Shown: piece after piece, positions 48,172 through 57,700 of the stretch
Layout: every line of letters starts with the position of its first letter
Position numbering within the stretch: position 1 is the first letter of the stretch
NCBI GenBank assembly: GCA_964399535.1
Contig: CAYNRE010000058.1
Span: 151,946-215,945 of the forward strand
Source of the DNA: CAYNRE01 sp964399535
GTDB taxonomy: Bacteria; Planctomycetota; Planctomycetia; Pirellulales; CAYNRE01
DNA: 64,000 nucleotides
Direction of reading: 5' to 3'
Translations under genes and position numbers: made by a program
The notes under the pieces: model-generated
Told to the model about the DNA's origin: nothing
The model's input: the letters and a program-made list of their open reading frames with translations, nothing else
The model's database searches: none

Positions 48172-49764
48172 TCAGCCCCCCACAAGTTGCGGCCAAACCT
48201 TGTACCGAAAGACCAGGCCGGCCAGGCCCAGGTAAAACAATCCGCAGGCCGCCAGGCCCAACGACTGGTACCAGCGCGGCCGAAACGGGGCCGGCAGAAG
48301 CCGGTGGTTAATCCAAAGCAACTGGAGCGAGGTGAGCCCCAGGGCCAGGTTGTTGAAGTTGGCGATGAACTCGGTCATCCGCCGCGGAACGCTGGCGAAG
48401 TAGTAGGCGAACACCAGCGACCAGAGCACATAGGCTGCCAGGATCGTGTAGTAAATGTATTTCACCTGGTGCGGCTCCATGTTGCCGCGCACCCGGCTGC
48501 TAGCGCTCCAGATGGCGTCGGTCCAGCGGCGGCTGAAGTCGTCCACGATCGACATCTGGCTGGGCATCATCACCATCAGCCCGGTAAACAGGGCCGCGAT
48601 CCAAAACACCTGGGCCACGGCCGGTGAAAACGCGGCGTGGCGCAGCCCGTCGGCCGTGATGATGGCCTGGGCCACGCTGGCCTGCTCGGCCGAAATGGTG
48701 GAATGCCGGGCAAACTCCATCGACAACAGCGCCGGCAGGGCCATGCCCATGAAGCAACCCGGCGCCCAAACGGCCAACTGGTCGGCCAACACATAGCGCC
48801 ACCAGCCGCGCCAACGGCGCAGGTTCTCGGGCGAGAGCGGAAAGGTTTTGCCGACGTGGCTTAGCGACACACTGCGGCCACCGATGGCGCTGGGAATGGC
48901 CCCCACCTGGCTGCCCATGCCCCAACCCTTGTCGCGGACGAAGTTGGAATAGGTCGAGTTGGCCAGGCCGCCGCCCCCCGCGTAGCCCGCAAAGGCCCCG
49001 AGCACCACCAGGCTGGCCGGGGCCACCAGCGGCCAATGCCCTTCGTGCCAGCGATAGGCCACGGCGTTAACCAGGTGCTCTTGGCCCGGACCATCGCTCA
49101 CGGGCAAAGTGCCGAACTTGAGAAACCCGCTAAACACGTTCCACCAACTGGCCGGCCCCACGCAGGTGAGCCCCACCACCAGGCAAAAGCCAAGCACCAC
49201 GACCACCTTGGCGGTCATGATCCCCTGGAGCATGTTGTAGACCTTGCCCCCCAGCAGCACCGGCAAGGTAACCGCCAACAGGCAAACGTAGGCCAGCGGC
49301 GTGACCAGCCATATGTCGTTGGTGGTGGGCGGCCGGTCGAGTACCAGCGCCGCGATCATCGCGGCACCGTGCGTCGAGAGCCCGGGAACCAGCGCGGCCA
49401 CGTTCAGAAGCAGCATCAATCCCACCCAAAACGGCGGCCCGGGCCGGCAGCGCATGAAGCCGGTAAACACCGGCTCTCCGCAGAACAGGGCGTAGCGGCC
49501 GCACTCCAGGTTGTAGAAAACCTGGAGGACGATGGCCACGGTCGCGATCCACATCAGGCCGCCGCCGTAGGCAGCCGTAATGGCGGGACCGTAGAGCCAC
49601 TCGCCCCCTCCGATTTGAATGCCCATCATCACAATGCCGGGCCCGAGGAATCGCTTCCAATGGCGCCACCCCAGCGGCGCGGGCTCGGGCAACTCGGCCG
49701 ACCCCCAGGGTGGGATCGCCCAAGCGCGATGCGCATCGGGTTGGTGAGGTGAGCCCATCGCCAT
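48172..49764 (-). CDS. Nramp-related transporter without the classical metal motifs
   Basis: From the ATG at 49764 (GGAG five bases upstream) the product has 530 residues and about 11-12 membrane helices. The overall fold is that of the Nramp/LeuT superfamily. TM1 reads GPGIVMMGIQIGGGEWLYGP, where classical Nramp has DPGN; TM6 reads AFAGYAGGGGLANSTYSN, where classical Nramp has the MPH motif. Both metal-binding motifs are therefore absent and the substrate is unlikely to be Mn/Fe. A small molecule made or used by the neighbouring enzymes is an alternative. It lies 39 bp after the cyclase-like gene. Confidence 0.8.
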   Translation of the reverse strand: MAMGSPHQPDAHRAWAIPPWGSAELPEPAPLGWRHWKRFLGPGIVMMGIQIGGGEWLYGPAITAAYGGGLMWIATVAIVLQVFYNLECGRYALFCGEPVFTGFMRCRPGPPFWVGLMLLLNVAALVPGLSTHGAAMIAALVLDRPPTTNDIWLVTPLAYVCLLAVTLPVLLGGKVYNMLQGIMTAKVVVVLGFCLVVGLTCVGPASWWNVFSGFLKFGTLPVSDGPGQEHLVNAVAYRWHEGHWPLVAPASLVVLGAFAGYAGGGGLANSTYSNFVRDKGWGMGSQVGAIPSAIGGRSVSLSHVGKTFPLSPENLRRWRGWWRYVLADQLAVWAPGCFMGMALPALLSMEFARHSTISAEQASVAQAIITADGLRHAAFSPAVAQVFWIAALFTGLMVMMPSQMSIVDDFSRRWTDAIWSASSRVRGNMEPHQVKYIYYTILAAYVLWSLVFAYYFASVPRRMTEFIANFNNLALGLTSLQLLWINHRLLPAPFRPRWYQSLGLAACGLFYLGLAGLVFRYKVWPQLVGG

Positions 49765-49803
49765 TGGTTCTCCGAGGCGCGGATTGCAGCAGGCCACCCA
49801 GTG

Positions 49804-51543
49804 CTACCAAAGGGCGATCGCTCGCCCCGGTCCGCCATGGCAATCGCGAATTTTGATCGCCGCGAACAGAAAATACGCCTGCTGGCCGGCGGGAACCTGG
49901 TCGAGCTGGTGCAGGAATTCGACCCCCACCATGTCGAAGCTGCCCAGGGCCCAATAAGTCATCAGGGCCCGCCGCCGGTCGACGCCGCCCAGGTCGGGCG
50001 CATCGGTGGCCACGCAGCGCACTTTCCGCTCGTGCAGGTAGGCGATCGCCTCGGGGCCGGGGGCAGGCCAGCCTTCGGCCTTGCCCGCTAGCGGATCGAT
50101 CCAAACGCCGGCGTCGTTGGGCCGAGGGCGCAAATGCCGGTCGAGATGCCCGGTGACGAACACTACGATTTCGCCGGGCCGAAAGGGACCGTCGTGCGCC
50201 TCGGCCGCACGAAGATGTTCGGGCAAGATCTCTGGCGAAGCCGGCCAGGAGGAAGCGGGCGTGCTGCCGACCAGCGACCGCACGTCGACGCGCCGCAGCG
50301 GTCCGCAGGTCCATTCGAGCGGCACTTGTTCGGTGGTGCGGCCGCTCGTGCCGCGCGGACCGTACTTCCGCTCGTACGCTTCGAGCCAGCCGCGCACCTC
50401 GGGGGCGTAGGCGGGCACGGTGCCCTTGGGGGGCAGCGCGTAAGCCGGCGGCACCAGGTGGGTGCCCGCCATCGAGTCCATCAGATGCGCGTGGTGCCAG
50501 AGGTCGAGATACTCGGCGTAGGCAAAATCGACTTTCAAATAAGTTTGGCGATGCTCACCGGTTCCCAGGCCGGGTGAGGTGATCGGCAAGCTGGGCGAAA
50601 GCGTGGGCGAAAGATCGACCACCCGCTTGGCCCGGCAGGCCGCGATGAGCCGGGCCGGCAGCTCGCCGCCGACGATGGAAAACGCCCTGGCTTCGGCGTA
50701 GGGCCCCCCCTCGTGCTTGGGGCTCAGCACGCAGGTAAACGCCCCCGTGACCGGCAACCCTCCCAGGTTGGTGGCGCTTTCGGTCCAGATCATGCCGTGC
50801 CGCAGGCCCGCGTAGTGGGTCGGCTCGGCCAGGTCGGGCAGCGGACCCATGCTGGCGCTATCGGTTCCCAGGGTGCGCACGCCGCGCTCGGCCAACAGCT
50901 CCATGCAGGGCGGGTCGGGGTCGGGGTAGCCCGGTGCTCGGCGATCGAGCACTTCGGCAATGTACCGCCGGCCCTCGGGCAGCGGGCGATAGTAACGATC
51001 CGAGTAGCCGCTGCGGAACAGGACGACGTCGCCCGGTCCAAGCGGGCGGTGACTGGCCTCGAATCGGGTGATGCGGTCCGGCCCCACCAGGGGACTAACC
51101 CCCGGCGGCGCCTGGTCCAACAGGTCGACGATGTCGACCACGCAGGCCTCGCCGCCAAACTGCCAAGGCTCGATCCGGTCGGTATAGGCCAGGCCCAGCG
51201 GTCCCGATTTTTCCCGCTTCAGTTCGGGCCGAGCCACCGAGTGGGGTGGCACATCGAGCTGGGTGCCGGTGTTGCCGTCGATGAGCAACACGTCGATGTT
51301 GTAGGCCGAGTCCGGGCCAATCCTTCGTTGCGGCACCCACTGAAACCGTGGGAACGGGTAAGCGGGCCAGGTGCAGGGATACTCGGGGGCGACCAACAGC
51401 GAATGGTCGACGAACCGCGATTGGGCCGATTCCTCGTCGGCCGCCGGGTTCTCGCCGGCCGCCGCGGGAATCGCCCACGCCGTCAGGCAGGCCACCGCGA
51501 AAACGGGAAGTCTCCCAGCCGTCGACCACGCAGATCCTCGCAT
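49804..51543 (-). CDS. secreted double cyclase-domain protein (kynurenine formamidase-like)
   Basis: From the ATG at 51543 the product has 579 residues. The first ~25 residues (STAGRLPVFAVACLTAWAIP) form a signal peptide ending AAAGEN. Two cyclase (PF04199-type) domains follow, at residues ~45-300 and ~310-575. The canonical motif HxGTHxDxPxH is degenerate in both: GNTGTQLDVPPHS in the first and SMAGTHLVPPAYALPP in the second, so each has lost some metal ligands. Family members hydrolyse amides or lactones. It is exported, unlike its cytoplasmic operon partners. Longer in-frame upstream sequence overlaps the kinase gene and is discarded. Confidence 0.8.
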   Translation of the reverse strand: MRGSAWSTAGRLPVFAVACLTAWAIPAAAGENPAADEESAQSRFVDHSLLVAPEYPCTWPAYPFPRFQWVPQRRIGPDSAYNIDVLLIDGNTGTQLDVPPHSVARPELKREKSGPLGLAYTDRIEPWQFGGEACVVDIVDLLDQAPPGVSPLVGPDRITRFEASHRPLGPGDVVLFRSGYSDRYYRPLPEGRRYIAEVLDRRAPGYPDPDPPCMELLAERGVRTLGTDSASMGPLPDLAEPTHYAGLRHGMIWTESATNLGGLPVTGAFTCVLSPKHEGGPYAEARAFSIVGGELPARLIAACRAKRVVDLSPTLSPSLPITSPGLGTGEHRQTYLKVDFAYAEYLDLWHHAHLMDSMAGTHLVPPAYALPPKGTVPAYAPEVRGWLEAYERKYGPRGTSGRTTEQVPLEWTCGPLRRVDVRSLVGSTPASSWPASPEILPEHLRAAEAHDGPFRPGEIVVFVTGHLDRHLRPRPNDAGVWIDPLAGKAEGWPAPGPEAIAYLHERKVRCVATDAPDLGGVDRRRALMTYWALGSFDMVGVEFLHQLDQVPAGQQAYFLFAAIKIRDCHGGPGRAIALW

Positions 51544-51568
51544 GACGCTTTCACTCCCGGTCACCGTT

Positions 51569-52906
51569 TCAACCCTCTTGCCGCTCGGCAATGGCCAGCA
51601 GACCCAGCAACGTTTCCTCGGCTGGTGCCAGGCGAAGGGGAGCCGCAAATCGCGCCCCGATGAGGCGCCGCAAGAGCGACACCGATTGCGCCAGGCCGCC
51701 CGATAATACCACCTGGCTCCACGCACTGCGCTCGCCGAGCCGGTCGGCGCAGCGGGCATAGTTGTCGGCCATGGTGCGGAAGGCAGCCGCGAAGAGCCGC
51801 CCCGCGTCGAGATTCTCGGTCGTAATGCCAGCAATGTGACCCTGATTGCCCAGCGGGCCCGCGAAGAATGCCAGGTCCACTTCCAACTCGCCGGGATCGG
51901 CCGCCTCGGCCCGGGCAACCAGGTGCTGCCAAGCCCGCTCGAGCACCACGCCTTCAGCCGCGGCCAGTTCACAGAGCAGGTCGACCAACACGTTCAGCGA
52001 CCGGCCAGCCGGCAGATGGGTAAGGGTGTTCAGCAGATAGCCCTCGAAATAGCAGCGCGATTGGTACGGCCCGGGCCGAAACACGGAACACCGCGCACTG
52101 ACCTGGGAACCGGTCGAGATGTTGATCGAAAGCTCGCCGGGGGCCAGACGCGCACCCCACAAAGCGCAGGGCTGATCGCCATAGCTGCCGTAGCACTGCA
52201 GCCGATGGCCGGCCACGCGAGCGCTGCCGGTCGGCTGCCAATCGGCGATTAGCCTGGGGAGCCGCAGGCGACCCAGCCCGAGCGCTTCCAGTGCCTGGCG
52301 GGCCCAGTCTCGCCGGGCCCAGTCTCGTTGGGCCCAGTCTCGTTGGGTAAGGTCGAGCAGCCCGATGGCCTGAGTGGCGTGCATCGGCGGGGCTGCCTCG
52401 CACCACCCGGCCAGCACCGCGTCGGCCACCGTGGCGGGTACGGCCCCGGCGGGTAGCTGGCTGTGTTGATCGAGCCAGAATAGCAGGCTCGAGGTCGACC
52501 CCGGCTGCAACTCGTTGCCCAAGAGAGAGAGGGTTTCCGGCGGCCAGCGCTCGCGCAACCGGTCAAGGCAGGTTGCTCCGGAAGCATCGGGCACCAGCGT
52601 GCGTTGGTCGCGCCACGACAGAAATCGCGAGAGCGGCTCGCCCCGCTCGGAGACCAGAACCAGCCCGCCCATTTGGCCGGAGCAATACAGCCGCTTGGCC
52701 TCGGGCGCGGCCGAAAGCAGCCTGGCCAGCACCTGCTCACAGGCCTGGCTCAGGAGGCCGAGTTCGACCTCCACCCAACCGGGCGGCAGCCCCACCAGCG
52801 GCGGCGGAAACGGCGCCGAGGCGGTGGCCCCGAGCCGGCCGCGATCCAGGTCCAAGACGGCCCCCTTGATCGTCGAGGAACCGATGTCGAGGGCCAGGGC
52901 GCGCAT
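51569..52906 (-). CDS. FGGY-family carbohydrate kinase
   Basis: From the ATG at 52906 the product has 445 residues. It starts ALALDIGSSTIKGAVLDLDR, the ATP/sugar-kinase motif, has CSGQMGGLVLVSERGEPL (catalytic region) near residue 75 and a C-terminal nucleotide site QVVLSGGLAQSVSLLRRLIG. The pattern is closest to the sedoheptulokinase branch of FGGY kinases (weak inference). A three-unit QRDWA/QRDWA/RRDWA stretch near residue 190 is encoded by a 15-bp tandem repeat. It lies 34 bp after the hydroxyacid dehydrogenase gene and 25 bp before the cyclase gene, so all are probably one transcript. Confidence 0.85.
   Translation of the reverse strand: MRALALDIGSSTIKGAVLDLDRGRLGATASAPFPPPLVGLPPGWVEVELGLLSQACEQVLARLLSAAPEAKRLYCSGQMGGLVLVSERGEPLSRFLSWRDQRTLVPDASGATCLDRLRERWPPETLSLLGNELQPGSTSSLLFWLDQHSQLPAGAVPATVADAVLAGWCEAAPPMHATQAIGLLDLTQRDWAQRDWARRDWARQALEALGLGRLRLPRLIADWQPTGSARVAGHRLQCYGSYGDQPCALWGARLAPGELSINISTGSQVSARCSVFRPGPYQSRCYFEGYLLNTLTHLPAGRSLNVLVDLLCELAAAEGVVLERAWQHLVARAEAADPGELEVDLAFFAGPLGNQGHIAGITTENLDAGRLFAAAFRTMADNYARCADRLGERSAWSQVVLSGGLAQSVSLLRRLIGARFAAPLRLAPAEETLLGLLAIAERQEG
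52301..52345. repeat. in-frame 15-bp tandem repeat inside the FGGY kinase gene
   Basis: Three units GGCCCAGTCTCGCCG, GGCCCAGTCTCGTTG and GGCCCAGTCTCGTTG, read on the other strand as QRDWA, QRDWA and RRDWA. Being a multiple of three it leaves the frame open; unit number may vary between strains. Confidence 0.8.
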
Positions 52907-52940
52907 GGGCAATTCGCCGACTGCCGCGAGCGGAAGTTTC

Positions 52941-53903
52941 TCAGGTCACGCCGTTGACGACGTTGGGCAGCTTTTCGCCGCGGATCGCCGCCCCGGCGAG
53001 CCGGGCCGCCGTTTCGCGGAGCGTGCGAACGGCCCGAGGGCTGGCCGACGCCACATGCGAGGCGGTAATCACATTCGGCAGCGAGCGTAGCGGACTGTCG
53101 AGCGGAATCGGCTCGGGGTCGCACACGTCGAGCGCCGCCGCGGCGAGTTGGCCCGACTCTAGCGCGGCAACCAGGGCCGGCGTTTCGATGAGGTCCCCCC
53201 GTGCCAGGTTCACCACGATCGCTCCCCGCTTCATTCGCCCAATCGTGGCGGCGTTGAGCAGTTTCCGGGTGGCGGCCGTCGAGGGGCAGTGTAGCGTGAC
53301 CACGTCGGCCTGGGAAATCAGCCGTTCCAGCGGCGCCGAGGTGCAACCCGCCGCCAGGATCGCTTCGTCGGCCACGCCCGGATCGAAGACCAGCCGCGTG
53401 CACTTAAACGGCGCCAACCGGGCGGCAACCTCCCGGCCGATTCGGCCGAACCCCACGATACCAACCGTTAGATCGCGCAGGGTGCGCATTTTAGCCAGCG
53501 GCGTGGCCAGCCCCCACTCCCCCCCGCGAACGTGCAAGCAATTGGGCAGCACCTGCCGGGTGGCTGCCAGGAGCAGCGCCAGCGTGTGGTCGGCTACTTC
53601 GTCGATGCAGTAATCCGGTACGTTGCAGACCGGGATGCCACGCGCTCGGGCCGCCTCCAAGTCGACGTTGTCGACGCCGATGCCGTAACGCACGATCACC
53701 CGGGCTTGGCGCATGGCGCCGATGACCTGGGCCGTGAGCGGCGCGAATTGGGTGATGACGGCGTCGGCCTGGGCCACCAGTGCAATGAGCGCCTCGGCGG
53801 TGCGACATTGAGCGCCGCGCAGCTCGACGCCGAGCGGCCGCAAAAGGCCTTCCTCGATCTCGAGATCGGCAAACGTGTAGTCGGTAACGACAACCAGCGG
53901 CAT
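52941..53903 (-). CDS. D-isomer-specific 2-hydroxyacid dehydrogenase
   Basis: From the ATG at 53903 the product has 320 residues. It has the NAD-binding motif TVGIVGFGRIGREVAARL near residue 140 and the family's catalytic Arg (VVNLARGDLIE), Glu (in DVCDPEPIP) and His (ITASHVASAS) positions. Such enzymes reduce 2-oxo acids or oxidise D-2-hydroxyacids (phosphoglycerate, glyoxylate or C-terminal-binding-protein-like types). It is the first gene of the leftward operon and is divergent from the FadR-type regulator, with a shared 123-bp control region. A far longer in-frame reading continues upstream but lies antisense to other genes. Confidence 0.87.
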   Translation of the reverse strand: MPLVVVTDYTFADLEIEEGLLRPLGVELRGAQCRTAEALIALVAQADAVITQFAPLTAQVIGAMRQARVIVRYGIGVDNVDLEAARARGIPVCNVPDYCIDEVADHTLALLLAATRQVLPNCLHVRGGEWGLATPLAKMRTLRDLTVGIVGFGRIGREVAARLAPFKCTRLVFDPGVADEAILAAGCTSAPLERLISQADVVTLHCPSTAATRKLLNAATIGRMKRGAIVVNLARGDLIETPALVAALESGQLAAAALDVCDPEPIPLDSPLRSLPNVITASHVASASPRAVRTLRETAARLAGAAIRGEKLPNVVNGVT

Positions 53904-53958
53904 CGCCGAGTGTACCCCCTTGGAACCTGGGACCTGGCCGAGCGGTTTGCCCTCGCCC

Positions 53959-53975
53959 AGATTGTCAGATAATCT
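53959..53975. promoter_or_regulatory. putative FadR/GntR-type operator
   Basis: AGATTGTCAGATAATCT is a 17-bp near-perfect palindrome (arms AGATTGTC and GATAATCT pair at 7 of 8 positions). Its core TTGTCAGATAA fits the FadR-family pattern TNGTNNNACNA except for one base. It lies in the 123-bp divergent region between the dehydrogenase (start 53903) and the regulator (start 54027), where an autoregulating FCD-type repressor would bind. Confidence 0.55.
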
Positions 53976-54026
53976 AGGCAGCCGGTACCCTGCTCGCAAG
54001 CGCGGCAATCGGAGGGTCCTGCGTTC

Positions 54027-54773
54027 GTGGCCACCAGCACCATCTCGCGCCGCAAGTTGCCTCATCGGGCGGCCCAGCGCATTAAAGAACTGATCGCCGC
54101 CCAGCGGCTGCAACCCGGCGACCGGTTGCCGACCGAGAGTGAATTGGCCCAGGCCCTGGGCATGAGCCGGCTGAGCGTGCGCGAGGCGACCAAGGCCCTC
54201 GAGTTTCTGGGCATCGTCGCCGCCAAGCCGGGCGTGGGGCTCACCGTGGGCCAGGTTGATTGGGCGCGGATGACCGACCATCTGGCTTACCTTCCCGCGG
54301 TGAATCAGGCCGGCCCGCTCGAGCTGATCGACTCGCGAGTGGTGATCGAAACTGGGGCGCTCCCGCACCTGGCCCGGCGGATGCAAGCCGATCCGGCCAT
54401 TTACCTGCGGTTGGCCGAGCGGGTCGAAGCGTTTCGCGCGGCCCGCGATCTCTCGCGGTGGATCGAGTTGGACCTGGCCTTTCACCGGGCCCTGTTGGAA
54501 GAAAGTGGTCTGGCCCCGCTGGTGGCCGTAGGCGATTTGCTGCAAGTGTTCTTTCAAAGATTTCGAGCAAGCGTGAAGCGGGCCGAGTGGAAACGGGGAA
54601 TCGAAAGCCATCGGCGGATCGTCGATCTCTTGGCCCAGCAGCAACTGGCCAAGGCGGTAAGCGAGTTGCGCGGCCATATCGAAAGCCACAAAGAGCGAAT
54701 CGAGCACACTCGGCGGCGCCCCAAGCTTGCCTCGCGTCGGCCGCCGACCGCATCGCGACGGGAGGCGGTCTGA
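54027..54773 (+). CDS. FadR-family (GntR/FCD) transcriptional regulator
   Basis: From the GTG at 54027 the product has 248 residues. The N-terminal winged helix is RIKELIAAQRLQPGDRLPTE followed by SELAQALGMSRLSVREATKAL, a clear GntR signature. The C-terminal FCD domain holds the ligand-binding histidine-like set (DLAFHRALLEESG, SHRRIVDLLAQQQ, LRGHIESHKERIE). The ligand is probably an acidic metabolite of the divergent operon. The stop overlaps the ATG of the next gene (TGATG at 54771-54775), so the DUF1549/DUF1553 gene is translationally coupled to a regulator, which is unusual. A C-terminal RRRPKLASRRPPTASRREAV tail is basic and outside the family. Confidence 0.9.
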   Translation: MATSTISRRKLPHRAAQRIKELIAAQRLQPGDRLPTESELAQALGMSRLSVREATKALEFLGIVAAKPGVGLTVGQVDWARMTDHLAYLPAVNQAGPLELIDSRVVIETGALPHLARRMQADPAIYLRLAERVEAFRAARDLSRWIELDLAFHRALLEESGLAPLVAVGDLLQVFFQRFRASVKRAEWKRGIESHRRIVDLLAQQQLAKAVSELRGHIESHKERIEHTRRRPKLASRRPPTASRREAV

Positions 54774-57700
54774 TGCAGGCTTCCGCGCATTGCCTGCGCC
54801 GCGGCGGGCCTGGTTTCCCGGGCGGCCCTTTTTGGCTGTGGCTGGCCGCATTGGCCCTGGGGTTGGCCCCGTGCGCGGCGGCCCAGGCCGACGACGCCGA
54901 ACAATTCTTTGAAACGCGGATTCGGCCCGTGCTGGTCGAAAGCTGTTTTCGCTGCCACGGGGGAGGCAAGGTTTCCGCCGGGCTGCGGCTCGACTCGCGC
55001 GCGGCCCTGCTCCAGGGAGGAGATTCCGGACCGGCGCTTGATTGGGATTTACCCGAGCAAAGCCTGTTGGTGCGCGCCGTGCAGCGGGCCGACGACGTTT
55101 CGCCCATGCCCCCCGAGGTAACCCGGGCCCTGCGGGCCGATCAGGTGGCCGACTTCGTGGCCTGGATTCGCGCCGGCGCGGTTTGGCCCGAAACGCGCGT
55201 GATCGCCTCGACCGCGCACTGGGCCTTTGAGCCGATCGTGGAACCGAAGCTACCGAACGTGACCGATGCCTCCTGGGTGCGCACCCCGGTCGATACCTTG
55301 ATTCTGGCACGGCTGGAACAGGCGGGCTTGCGTCCGGCCCCCCAGGCCGACAAACGAACGCTCATCCGCCGCGCTACGCTGGACCTGACCGGATTGCCGC
55401 CGACGGTGGCGGAAATCGATTCCTTTCTCGCCGATGGGGCGCCCGGGGCATTCGACTCGGTAATCGAGCGTCTGCTGGCCTCGCCCGCCTATGGCGAGCG
55501 CTGGGGGCGCCATTGGCTCGACGTGGTGCGGTACGCCGATACCGCCGGCGAGACGGCCGATTACCCCGTGCACGAGGCCTGGCGCTACCGCGATTATGTT
55601 ATCCAGGCGCTGAACGCCGACCGGCCCTACGACGAGTTCCTGCGGGAACAAATTGCCGGCGACATACTGGCCCAGCGTGAACCCGACGACCGTTTTGCCC
55701 AGCGCGTGACCGCCACGGGGCTGTTGGCCATTTCCCGGCGATTCGGCTTCGACTCGGAGAATTACCACCACCTGACCATCCAGGATTCGATCGATACCCT
55801 CGGGCAGGCGGTGTTAGGGCTAAGCCTGGGCTGCGCGCGTTGCCACGACCACAAGTACGATCCGGTAACGATGCGCGACTACTACGGCCTGTACGGCATC
55901 TTCGCCAGCAGCCGCTACGCGTTTCCCGGCTCGGAGCAAAAACAGCGCGTGCGGGCACTGGCTTCGCTGGAACCGCCCAGCCATGCCCGCCCGGCCTGGG
56001 CTCGCCAGCTACGGCGCGTCGCCGAGCTGAGTGAGCAGCTGCGGCAACTCGACCGACCGGTGCCCAGCGCAGTGCTGCGGCCGCTGGAGGGGCTGGACGG
56101 CGATTTCGAACTGCAGGCCGCCGCGGCCGGCGGAAGCCGCGGCGTGTTGGTGCCTCCCTGGCTTTATGCCGGCCCCATCGCCGTGACCACCGACGCACAG
56201 AGCCCGTTTCAGAACCGGTACGCCAAGGGGCGCGTCGGGGCGAGCATCGCCGCCGGAAGTGAACCCTACTGGCTCGGCCAGGCGCTGCACAGCTACCAGC
56301 TCCAGGGGCCCGACAGCCGCGTGGTTTTCAGTCTCGATTTCCGCCTCGATCCCACCGATCCGCAGCCGGCCGGCAGCCACCGAGTGGTATTGGGCACTCA
56401 GCACGGCCCCGCCGCCGTGGTGGTCGAGCTTGGGCTCCAGGGCGTGGTGGTCCGAACCGGGTCGCGCGAGGAACTGGTCGCCCAGCCCGCCGCCGGCCAA
56501 TGGCAACACTTACAGCTCGAGCTGGATCGGGAAGGCAAGCAGGTTTCAGGCCGGGTCGGTCCCCCGGGTGGGGTGGTCGAGTTTGCGCCACGCCCCTTTG
56601 CGGAAGACGGGCCCTCAGCGCTCACTTGGGTGGCGCTCGGCAGCCACGACGCGGCGGCCTCCGCGCGACCGGGCATTGCCTACGACAACTTGTCGATCGG
56701 CCCCGACGCGCCGCAGCCGGTCTCGCTGGAACCACCCTGGCACAGCCCGGAAAAGTCGTCGCCCGATCCGGCCTCCCTGAAGAGCCGTTTGCAAGAGCTG
56801 ACTGGGATCGACGGAGATTTCGAGCTGCAATCGGCCGATGCCCCGCCGGCACAACCCTGGGGACCCGGTCCCGGCAGCGTGGTTCAGGTTTCACACGAAT
56901 CGCAGAGCCCGTACGCCAACCTTTATTGCGGGGGCGAACTCGGTATTCGGATGCCGAACCGAGAAAGCTACGACGGGTTCGGACAGCCGCTGCCGGCGGT
57001 GCCGCGCGATTCCCAGGGGCGGGTCTATGCCGCCTTCGATTTTCGCTGCGCGGCGAACGAAGCGGGGGGGCAGGGTACCTGGCGCTATTATCTCGGCCAT
57101 GGGCCGGGCCATTCGGCGGCCGTCGAGTTGTTTCTCAGCGACCGGCAGTTTTTCCGCCGCAGCAGCGATCATGTCGAACCGGTCGCCCCCCTCGAACTAG
57201 GCCAGTGGTACCAGGTGCGGCTGGCGATCGACACCGCGGCCCGGGCCTATTCCGGCACGCTCGCCACGGCGCACCATCAGGTCGAGTTCAGCGGCGAGCT
57301 GGCCAACGGCTGGGATGGCGTGCTCGACTACACGTTTATCGACAGCTACGGCCATCAGGCCGGGGTGCGCCCCGCGCTCGACGCCGACAATTTCGTACTG
57401 GCCTCGCAGCCGCTCGCGCCGCTCGATGCGCCGCCAGCCGCGCCGGTGGATCGAGCCCCCCTGCGGGCCGAGGTGGCCGACCTCCGCGCTCAGCTCGCGT
57501 CGCTTGAGGGTCAAGCCGATGAACAGGCGCAAGAACTGAACCGGCTGCTCACCCTGGGCCCCGTGCCGATGGCCTATGCCCTGGCCGAGGGAACGCCGCA
57601 CGACGAACCGATCCAGCTTCGCGGAGAACCCGATCAGCCCGGCGACGTGGTGCCGCGGGGTTGGATCGCGCTGCTCGGCGGCGGGCCGTTGCCACCTGAA

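Noticed and set aside
54260..54772. Plus-strand extension of the DUF1549/DUF1553 gene to 54260
   Set aside because: It overlaps the FadR-type regulator completely, and the signal peptide starts only at 54773.
52941..55310. 789-residue reverse frame running past the hydroxyacid dehydrogenase
   Set aside because: The part upstream of 53903 is antisense to the regulator and the DUF1549 gene, is Arg/Pro-rich and has no family signal; the true start is at 53903.
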